Assembly: GCA_012965625.1 (NCBI GenBank) | Contig: DTSC01000461.1 | Location: 1 to 6,465 of the forward strand | Length of the DNA: 6,465 nucleotides | Direction of reading: 5' to 3' | DNA from: Flavobacteriales bacterium | GTDB taxonomy: Bacteria; Bacteroidota; Bacteroidia; NORP154 | In this document: in pieces, positions 1 through 5,466 of the stretch | Layout: the number at the start of each line of letters is the position of its first letter | How positions within the stretch are numbered: position 1 is the first letter of the stretch | Notes under the pieces: model-generated | The model's database searches: none | Told to the model about the DNA's origin: nothing | The model's input: only the letters and a program-made list of their open reading frames with translations | Program-made: the position numbers and the translations under genes

Positions 1-2
1 AG

Positions 3-211
3 TTGTCTCCTGCTAAGCATGATCAAAGAACGTTTGTAGAAACTCTTGTATTAAATCGATGCAAAAATAGGAAGAAATTGGATATAAAAACTATAATATA
101 ATTCTTGAGCGTGTACAAATTATCAGAGATAAGTTAGAAGCCATGCGCTCAAAATCTTACCCCCATCACCAGGATATCATGTGCCTACTAAGTATCATCT
201 TTCCTCCTTAG
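3..211 (+). pseudogene. Possible frameshifted gene remnant (unidentified, perhaps transposase-like)
   Basis: No intact ORF is present, but two adjacent reading frames give protein-like sequence that joins with a single shift near position 92. Frame 3 (from base 3) reads a charged stretch containing KHDQRTFVETLVLNRCKNRK and stops at a TAA around 93. Frame 2 then continues with ILERVQIIRDKLEAMRSK and SYPHHQDIMCLL up to a TAG at 209-211. The composition (Lys/Arg-rich, amphipathic, few low-complexity residues) resembles real protein more than random translation. Frame 2 stays open after the TAG to about 299. I do not recognise the family. A decayed insertion-sequence transposase is a guess from the basic composition and the degenerate state only. 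The left end may lie outside the window. It could also be chance open sequence. Confidence 0.3.
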
Positions 212-559
212 GAGACTCCAAAGGGAGTTCTACTAACCTACGGACATTCAGCCATGGTGGTTTCTAAGAGGGCTGCTCGTTCAAGGTTTTGTCCTGGATA
301 GATAAGATCAACTTCTTAGAGTTCCTCATCATATAAAGCATGCGTTATTGAGCAATATCTCAAAACAAGCATTGGAATAGTATCTGCAAATAAAAGCCTT
401 AGTTAAAGAGTATTCTTTCCCATCATAGTTATGGTTTGGTAATCCGTCATAGCGGAAACCTCTTAAACTGACAAATTCACTTAAAAAACAACAGACCTAT
501 GATGGGTTCATAAATATTTACTTGATAAAGAACAAAGATTGTCTTCTTGGTATAACCAC
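212..559. other. Intergenic stretch with no supported gene
   Basis: All six frames are interrupted by frequent stops. The longest readable piece is a minus-strand open stretch at 329-496 that has no start codon and is bounded by stops. A 10-base perfect inverted repeat (419-428 and 497-506) lies here. I see no tRNA, rRNA, CRISPR or terminator-like structure. Together with the left-hand remnant it looks like decaying DNA upstream of the copper-related operon. Confidence 0.5.
419..506. repeat. 10-bp perfect inverted repeat, 68-base spacer
   Basis: CCCATCATAG at 419-428 is the exact reverse complement of CTATGATGGG at 497-506. The arms do not extend beyond 10 bases and the spacer is too long for a typical attenuator or terminator. 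It sits about 55-165 bases upstream of the predicted promoter of the MbnP-like gene, so a regulator-binding pair or a remnant of a mobile element end are possibilities. Chance occurrence in 600 bases of AT-rich DNA is also quite possible. Confidence 0.3.
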
Positions 560-590
560 TTTGATTTAAAATACAAAATGAGTAAATTTG
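560..590 (+). promoter_or_regulatory. Bacteroidota-type sigma promoter for the MbnP/MbnH-like operon
   Basis: TTTG at 560-563 is followed after 19 bases by TAAATTTG at 583-590. This is an exact match to the primary sigma-factor consensus known for Bacteroidota (TTTG, 19-21 bases, TAnnTTTG). Transcription would start a few bases downstream of 590, giving a leader of only about 15-20 bases before the ATG at 615. No Shine-Dalgarno sequence is visible in that leader, which is normal for this phylum. Confidence 0.7.
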
Positions 591-614
591 TGATGCTATC
601 AAAAATATCTAGTT

Positions 615-1592
615 ATGAAAAAAATAATCCCATTCCTTTCGGTCCTTTTAATAGCTTGTAGCATGCAGGCTCAAAATGATGTTAATTTGATTTTAAATCA
701 CCAGTTTGATGGAGTGGCATTTGTTTATAATGATGTATATGCTGATGATTCTGGAAGGGCAATACGATTTGACAGGGTTCAATATTATATGTCCTCGCTG
801 GAGATCATACATGACGGAGGACAAACCACAACATTGACAGATGTGTATGTTTTAACTAATGGAAATGTCAGCAATTATTCTTTAGGCAACTATAATGTGA
901 ATAATATAGAAGGTTTTAATTTTAATTTAGGCGTTGACTCTGTTGCCAATCACGGAAACACTTCTAATTACTCTACCTTACACCCTCTGGGACCACAAAC
1001 CCCAAAAATGGATTGGGATTGGCCTGCAGGTTATTTTTTCCTTTTATTGGATGGAAAGGTTGATAATGACGGAGATGGAACGCCTGAAAAAACATTTCAA
1101 ATGCGTGCCATAGGAGATATGATGTTAAAAGAGGTAGACCTAACAGTGTCGTCAACACCGACTACAGGTGTTATTAACATAACATTAAATGTTCATGTTG
1201 ATAAATGGATCAAAAATATTGATGTAGCTGCCGTTGGCATCGACCATAGTAGCAGCTTAACTAATCAAAGCATGTGTGAAAACACCAACACTAATCAAGT
1301 ATTTGAACCTTACCAAGAACCATCAACAGGGATATCCCTGCCAAAGAAAACCTCTTATATTACAAGCGATTATTCTATGACTTATGCCCCTGTTCTTAAT
1401 TATAGTTTATCCTACAAGGAGTCTTATTCCTTGCTGATAACAGACATTAACGGAAAACGTATAATCGAAGAGGAACAAATTGGATTTGAAGGCAATTACT
1501 TCATACTGAAAGAACTAAAAAGCGGTGTGTATTTTGCCACATTTTTATGTAACTCAGAAGTAATCACCCATAAGTTTATTGTACAGAGGTAA
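615..1592 (+). CDS. MbnP-family copper-binding protein with T9SS type A sorting domain
   Basis: A 325-residue secreted protein. Residues 1-20 form a Sec signal peptide (MKK, hydrophobic core, ending SMQAQ). Residues about 21-235 look like an MbnP domain: an early strand with His29, the family-typical FDRVQYYMSSLEI segment (52-64), the MDWDWPAGYFFLLLDGK segment (132-148) with Trp134 and Trp136, then a strand-rich half with Trp198 and His211. Residues about 255-325 are a type A sorting domain (ITDINGK, LKSGVYFATF, KFIVQR), predicting T9SS export to the surface or medium. Known MbnP proteins bind copper after the partner MbnH oxidises a tryptophan to kynurenine; Trp134/Trp136 are the natural candidates. 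A D-x-D-x-D-G loop (150-155) could bind calcium. Cys15 in LLIAC resembles a lipobox, so lipoprotein processing is an alternative. ATG 615 is chosen because it gives a full signal peptide and lies just behind the promoter. The stop overlaps the next start (TAATG), implying translational coupling with the diheme gene. Confidence 0.85.
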   Translation: MKKIIPFLSVLLIACSMQAQNDVNLILNHQFDGVAFVYNDVYADDSGRAIRFDRVQYYMSSLEIIHDGGQTTTLTDVYVLTNGNVSNYSLGNYNVNNIEGFNFNLGVDSVANHGNTSNYSTLHPLGPQTPKMDWDWPAGYFFLLLDGKVDNDGDGTPEKTFQMRAIGDMMLKEVDLTVSSTPTTGVINITLNVHVDKWIKNIDVAAVGIDHSSSLTNQSMCENTNTNQVFEPYQEPSTGISLPKKTSYITSDYSMTYAPVLNYSLSYKESYSLLITDINGKRIIEEEQIGFEGNYFILKELKSGVYFATFLCNSEVITHKFIVQR

Positions 1593-2572
1593 TGAAAAAG
1601 GTAGTCTATGCCTTTTTACTTATATTATTGGTATTCGCAATCCTGTCTTTTTCTAAGGATTTTAATTTGTACATTCCTCCAGGGTTCCCTAAGCCACATA
1701 TTCCTGAAGAAAATCAACTAACATTTAGCCGGGTAGAGCTGGGCAGAAAACTATTTTTTGACAAAATTATGTCCCGAGATTCTTCTGTTTCCTGTGCGAC
1801 CTGCCATGTCCCGGAATTTGCCTTTACAGACAGGCTGCCAAAAGCCATTGGAATCAGGAAACAGCAGGTAAACAGAAACGCCCCCACCTTAACCAACGTT
1901 GCCTATTCAGATAAGTTCCTTCTGGATGGTGTTAACCCTTCACTGGAAGCACAGGTAATGGTACCCATACATGAGACAAACGAATTTGATTTTCATGTAA
2001 TCCTGATTGCCGAGAGGATGAAACAGAACCCTGATTATATCCGGCTTTGCAAAGAAGCATATCATTCGGAGCCCAATCCCTATGCCATCACGCATTCCAT
2101 TGCCAGCTTTGAACGGACACTCATTAGTGGGAATTCAAGGTATGACCAATTCTATTTTCAAGGTGACAGCACCGCCTTAAACCCATCACAGCAAAGAGGA
2201 ATGCATTTGTTTTTTAATGAGCTATACTGCTCCAGCTGCCATGGTGGGTTTAACTTCACCAAACAATCACTAACCAATAATGGCCTGTATGTAAACTATC
2301 CTGATTCTGGAAGGATCCGCCTAACTGGCTTGGAAAAAGACAGGGCCGTTTTCAAAGTCCCCACACTAAGAAATATAGCACTTACCTATCCATACATGCA
2401 CGATGGCAGTATCCAAAATTTAGAAGGAGTTATCGAGCATTACATGAGTGGCGGAAAAGCCCACCCAAATAAAGACCCCATCATCACCCCCTTTGACTTA
2501 ACAGAAAAAGAAAAGGAAGGCCTATTGGCTTTCCTTCGCTCCTTAACTGATTCCTCTTTTATTGCGCAATAA
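1592..2572 (+). CDS. Diheme cytochrome c peroxidase/MauG-family protein (MbnH-like)
   Basis: A 326-residue protein, the usual size for diheme CCP/MauG enzymes. Residues 1-20 are hydrophobic without a clear cleavage site, so it may be a periplasmic protein with an N-terminal anchor. There is no T9SS sorting domain. The two c-type heme sites are C68-A-T-C71-H72 and C213-S-S-C216-H217. Family signatures are RNAPTLTN (95-102), a DG...SLEAQ segment, VPTLRNIALTYPYMHDGS (256-273) and EHYMSGG (282-288), whose Met285 or Tyr284 could be the distal ligand of the second heme. By eye alignment to Pseudomonas CcpA, Gln121 and Glu131 match the active-site Gln/Glu, Ile88 replaces the distal His, and Leu111 replaces the inter-heme Trp. 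The protein has no Trp. Lack of the distal His fits an open MauG/MbnH-type heme. Coupling to the MbnP-like gene makes MbnP modification the likeliest role. A plain hydrogen peroxide-reducing peroxidase is the alternative. Confidence 0.85.
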   Translation: MKKVVYAFLLILLVFAILSFSKDFNLYIPPGFPKPHIPEENQLTFSRVELGRKLFFDKIMSRDSSVSCATCHVPEFAFTDRLPKAIGIRKQQVNRNAPTLTNVAYSDKFLLDGVNPSLEAQVMVPIHETNEFDFHVILIAERMKQNPDYIRLCKEAYHSEPNPYAITHSIASFERTLISGNSRYDQFYFQGDSTALNPSQQRGMHLFFNELYCSSCHGGFNFTKQSLTNNGLYVNYPDSGRIRLTGLEKDRAVFKVPTLRNIALTYPYMHDGSIQNLEGVIEHYMSGGKAHPNKDPIITPFDLTEKEKEGLLAFLRSLTDSSFIAQ

Positions 2573-2625
2573 CAAAAGAATTGTCCCATCCTCATGATTC
2601 TGAAGAAAAGTGAAATAGTCAGAAA
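2573..2625. other. Short convergent intergenic gap
   Basis: The plus-strand operon and the minus-strand multicopper oxidase gene end facing each other with 53 bases between them. An imperfect inverted repeat (GATTCTGA at 2596-2603 against TCAGAAATC at 2619-2627, with one bulged A) spans the gap and runs into the oxidase stop codon. No T-run follows on either strand, so it is at best a weak shared transcription end signal. Confidence 0.3.
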
Positions 2626-4353
2626 TCAGGCCTGCAATTTCAAAAACTTACCCTGGTAATGGGTAGTGTCTGTTTTTATAATCAAATAATACAACCCACT
2701 ATCAAAATTTGAAATATCTATTTTGATCTTTCCGTCTTCTCGCCTGTCAATATAAGAATATATCTCCTGACCCAATACATTGTACACTGCTATTCCTAAT
2801 CCGTTTTCATCCGATATGGATTTAGCATCAATGTATAAATAATCCCTTGTGGGATTAGGGAATAATTGTATTTCCTGTATTGAATTTACCTCCTTGAGCG
2901 CTACAGCTGTAGTGTCAACAACCAAAAAATGTCCCATCATGCCTTCATCCTCGTGATGGAGAATGTGACAATGGAACATATAAGGAATGGTGTTATCAGC
3001 AAATGTTTCAAATTTTGTAATGAATCTTATCGTATCTCCAGGCTGGACCAAAACCACATCTTTTTGCCCATGCTGCCCTTGCGGAGGAGGGGCCCCATTG
3101 ATATCCAGTATATAAAATTGGATATCATGAATGTGAAAGGGGTGTGCCACTTCAGTTGTATTGATCAGCCGCCATATCTCAATATCATTCAAATAGGAAA
3201 TCACATTGATGGAGTCCATGTGGAAGGCCTGATTATTGATAAGGAACGGCCCCTCTACTGGAGAAAATAAAAGTGTAAGTGTATCAAGGGTGAAAATCAG
3301 GTCCCTTGAAACATCCGCTTCTGATTCATTCCACGGAGAAAGGGGTGCAAAAGCAGAGGGTATTGATAAAACAGGGCTAGATGTTTGTGCTACAACATCA
3401 AACCTCAACAAATTATAATCATTTCCGTTCAAAGGGTTGGTGTAATAGCCAGTAAGGGTATCGTCAGTCCCTACCTGGGAGGAGCCAATAATGCCAGCAG
3501 GCAGTTCAGAAGCAAAGCTTTTCAGGTAAAGGTTTTGTCCCTGCATTCCTGTAAGATCGATAAGTATTTCAGCCCTTTCACCAGTAGATAATCGCAGGCG
3601 TGTAAGCGTTACTGGCTGATCGAGCAAACCTCCATCTGAAGTAATTTGATAAAATGGCATATTGCCTTCAAGACCAAATAAGTAGGTGCGGTCTGCAGAA
3701 GCTGCCAATAACCGCAACCTGATAACCTGGGCAGGCACTTGAAGAAAGGGATCTATGGTACCATTTATCATGATGATACTGTCATAAGAAGTAAAAGGAG
3801 CCAATTGATAAAATGCATCAAAAGCCTTGGATTGAACAATTAGCGGAAAGTCATCAATACCGTACCTTCTTGGCAAATCATAGGTGCTTTCCACACTATC
3901 CCGAATAATGATAAGCCCTGCCAATCCTTTGGTTACCTGCCGTTCTGTATTCTTATGAAGATGAGGATGAAACCAATAGGTTGCAGCATCATTTCTCACT
4001 TTAAAGCTTGGGCTCCAGGTTGTAGAGGGGTCAATAACCTGATGAGGGCCACCGTCATTTTCCGGTGACACATGAAAACCATGCCAATGCATGGTGGTAC
4101 TCGTATTAAGGTTATTGGTAACATTTAATGTGATGCTATCACCCTTATTAAGGATCAATACAGGTGCCAACAAATCACCATTCATACCATAAGTAGGCGT
4201 AACATTGGGAGGAAAAAATATTTTACTGCTATCCTGTACCGTCAAATTATAAATAGGCCCAGATAAGGTGTCCGGAATATAAAGTGGATTCTGAGCCTGA
4301 ATATAAATAGATGAAATTAGTATTGTATAACAAAAACAAAAAACATTCTTCAT
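2626..4353 (-). CDS. Multicopper oxidase (CueO/CotA/bilirubin oxidase-like) with T9SS type A sorting domain
   Basis: A 575-residue three-cupredoxin multicopper oxidase, predicted to couple one-electron oxidation of a substrate (possibly Cu(I), phenolics or bilirubin-like compounds) to reduction of O2 to water. All four copper motifs are intact: HWHG (89-92), WFHPH (127-131), HPFHIH (404-409) and HCHILHHEDEGMM (461-473). These supply the trinuclear centre plus type 1 ligands His404, Cys462, His467 and axial Met472. There is no Met-rich insertion like that of E. coli CueO. Residues 1-20 are a signal peptide ending IQAQ. Residues about 490-575 are a type A sorting domain (LFPNPTRDYLYID, LGQEIY, FDSGLYYLIIK). 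The start at 4353 is preferred over an in-frame ATG at 4434, because the longer version adds 27 polar residues before the signal peptide and overlaps the upstream gene. It lies 40 bases downstream of the thioredoxin-fold gene, so the two are probably co-transcribed. Substrate cannot be read from sequence. Confidence 0.9.
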   Translation of the reverse strand: MKNVFCFCYTILISSIYIQAQNPLYIPDTLSGPIYNLTVQDSSKIFFPPNVTPTYGMNGDLLAPVLILNKGDSITLNVTNNLNTSTTMHWHGFHVSPENDGGPHQVIDPSTTWSPSFKVRNDAATYWFHPHLHKNTERQVTKGLAGLIIIRDSVESTYDLPRRYGIDDFPLIVQSKAFDAFYQLAPFTSYDSIIMINGTIDPFLQVPAQVIRLRLLAASADRTYLFGLEGNMPFYQITSDGGLLDQPVTLTRLRLSTGERAEILIDLTGMQGQNLYLKSFASELPAGIIGSSQVGTDDTLTGYYTNPLNGNDYNLLRFDVVAQTSSPVLSIPSAFAPLSPWNESEADVSRDLIFTLDTLTLLFSPVEGPFLINNQAFHMDSINVISYLNDIEIWRLINTTEVAHPFHIHDIQFYILDINGAPPPQGQHGQKDVVLVQPGDTIRFITKFETFADNTIPYMFHCHILHHEDEGMMGHFLVVDTTAVALKEVNSIQEIQLFPNPTRDYLYIDAKSISDENGLGIAVYNVLGQEIYSYIDRREDGKIKIDISNFDSGLYYLIIKTDTTHYQGKFLKLQA

Positions 4354-4393
4354 TTTCAAAATTTTATAACGATAAAAAAGCTTGTGTGCATGA

Positions 4394-5182
4394 CTATTCC
4401 GCCACAGTGAATTTATAATATTCCTCTTTCCCATTTGATTTAAACCGCAGAAAATACAATCCTCTATGTAATGATGTTATATCTATTTTTTGATTAAATT
4501 CCCCAGGTAAATAATTAGCATTTATTACTTCCTGTCGGATCTTGCCCATGATATCTATTATATCAATTTGCAATACAGCACTGTGATTGAGTTGAAACTT
4601 TAAATTAACAAAATCCTCTGTGGGGTTGGGACTTAATTGTAGGTGTGAAATATTGGTTGACATACCATTAAGCCCTACAATTGGAACACCGTAAAAACTT
4701 CGTATTGCATTTGCAATTAACCCTGTATCACTTGTACTAAATCCAGTATTATTAAGAAACAAAACTTCATGGGAAGGCCCTCCAACGACAGCGACAGTAG
4801 GCATTGCCATACCACCATAATATGCCACTTGGTAAGCACCAGAATCAAATGGAGTAGAATTAAAGCCGTTAGATATCACCCAAGTGGTAATTTGACTACA
4901 TAGATAAGCGTCATCAAAACCAAAATGATAAAAACGAACCTTTCCTGGAAATTGAATATCCAATTTGCTATGCATCTCAGTAAGATCCTGTCCAGCGTCA
5001 TTACATGTATTGCATGCCAACATGATAAATTCAAGAATCACCACATTATTGGAGTCAAGTTCACTATATAAGTGATGTGAATTCCCATTACAATCTATCC
5101 TGTTAAAATCCAAGGCAGTAGTTTGTGCTTTGGATACCACAATGCTTAACAACAATCCGACAAAAATGGCTAATCTTTTCAT
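4394..5182 (-). CDS. Secreted thioredoxin-fold CxxC protein with T9SS type A sorting domain
   Basis: A 262-residue protein. Residues 1-20 are a signal peptide (hydrophobic core, ending SKAQ). Residues about 24-165 look like a thioredoxin/redoxin fold: a strand VVILEFIML leading into C57-N-T-C60, a second strand KVRFYHFGFD (81-90), and a cis-proline loop MAMPTVAVVGG (125-135). Extra cysteines are at 31 and 95. His138 sits after the strand that follows the cis-proline, roughly where SCO copper proteins place a ligand His, but the CxxC spacing is that of thioredoxins rather than the CxxxC of SCO. Residues about 178-262 are a type A sorting domain (LSPNPTEDFVNLKF, IMGKIRQ, LHRGLYFLRF). It is the first gene of the minus-strand unit with the multicopper oxidase, which suggests a role in thiol/disulfide exchange or copper loading for secreted copper proteins. 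That role is inferred. The fold call is moderately sure; a specific family is not claimed. Confidence 0.75.
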   Translation of the reverse strand: MKRLAIFVGLLLSIVVSKAQTTALDFNRIDCNGNSHHLYSELDSNNVVILEFIMLACNTCNDAGQDLTEMHSKLDIQFPGKVRFYHFGFDDAYLCSQITTWVISNGFNSTPFDSGAYQVAYYGGMAMPTVAVVGGPSHEVLFLNNTGFSTSDTGLIANAIRSFYGVPIVGLNGMSTNISHLQLSPNPTEDFVNLKFQLNHSAVLQIDIIDIMGKIRQEVINANYLPGEFNQKIDITSLHRGLYFLRFKSNGKEEYYKFTVAE

Positions 5183-5404
5183 TTATAGAAATTTATTGCA
5201 AGGTAAGGGTTTTTTCACTTCTGACCTTTGTGCATCAAGAATAGCCTCTAAAGAACATATATCAAATACACTTAAAAACAACTTGTACAATACCATTATT
5301 ACAACAACACCAACTTAAGGTCAAATTCGATAATCATAGCATTATGTTTCTATCTAATTCATTATTCTTCAAGCACATAAGCGAAATTATTTGTTTGCTT
5401 ATTC
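5183..5404. promoter_or_regulatory. Upstream region of the thioredoxin-fold/multicopper oxidase unit
   Basis: AT-rich non-coding DNA that must carry the promoter of the minus-strand unit starting at 5182. The best candidate on the minus strand is TGTATTTG (5271-5264), one mismatch from TAnnTTTG, with a TTG at 5291-5289 after a 17-base spacer. This would leave a leader of about 75-80 bases. The match is weaker than for the plus-strand operon. No riboswitch or small gene is recognisable. Confidence 0.25.
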
Positions 5405-5406
5405 AT

Positions 5407-5440
5407 AAAAAAAGGGTTGGTATTCCACCAACCCTTTTTA
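5407..5440 (-). terminator. Rho-independent terminator after the NHL/Ig-like gene
   Basis: GGGTTGG (5414-5420) pairs perfectly with CCAACCC (5428-5434) around a 7-base loop. The flanking A5 (5409-5413) and T5 (5435-5439) extend the stem to 12 pairs. Read on the minus strand, the hairpin is followed by a run of seven T (5413-5407) and lies about 27 bases beyond the stop codon at 5467, as expected for an intrinsic terminator. The near-symmetric A/T flanks mean it could also work on the plus strand, but no plus-strand gene ends here. It separates the propeller gene from the thioredoxin-fold/multicopper oxidase unit. Confidence 0.85.
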
Positions 5441-5466
5441 AAAATGTTTAAATTAATCAGAAAATA

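Noticed and set aside
1..614. CRISPR array, tRNA or riboswitch in the left non-coding region
   Set aside because: No spaced direct repeats, no cloverleaf-like arms or CCA end, and the leader behind the predicted promoter is too short for a riboswitch.
973..1158. Minus-strand 61-residue ORF opposite the MbnP-like gene
   Set aside because: It lies entirely antisense to the well-supported MbnP-like domain and shows no motif of its own.
1714..1896. Minus-strand 60-residue ORF opposite the first heme motif
   Set aside because: It is antisense to the CxxCH-coding region of the diheme gene; a shadow frame.
2596..2627. Imperfect hairpin as a shared convergent terminator
   Set aside because: The stem has a bulge, pairs weakly, overlaps the oxidase stop codon and lacks a T-run, so it is not called as a terminator.
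2929..3591. Three plus-strand ORFs (2929-3270, 3236-3418, 3385-3591) opposite the multicopper oxidase gene
   Set aside because: They are antisense to a gene with intact catalytic motifs, overlap each other, have no promoter or recognisable domain, and have shadow-like composition.
4394..5182. SCO-family copper chaperone assignment for the thioredoxin-fold protein
   Set aside because: The motif is CxxC, not CxxxC, and a thioredoxin-type MPT cis-proline loop is present; only a general thioredoxin-fold call is supported.
5130..5318. Plus-strand 62-residue ORF spanning the start of the thioredoxin-fold gene and the intergenic region
   Set aside because: Starts antisense inside a signal peptide, has low-complexity Asn/Thr ends, no promoter and no recognisable domain.
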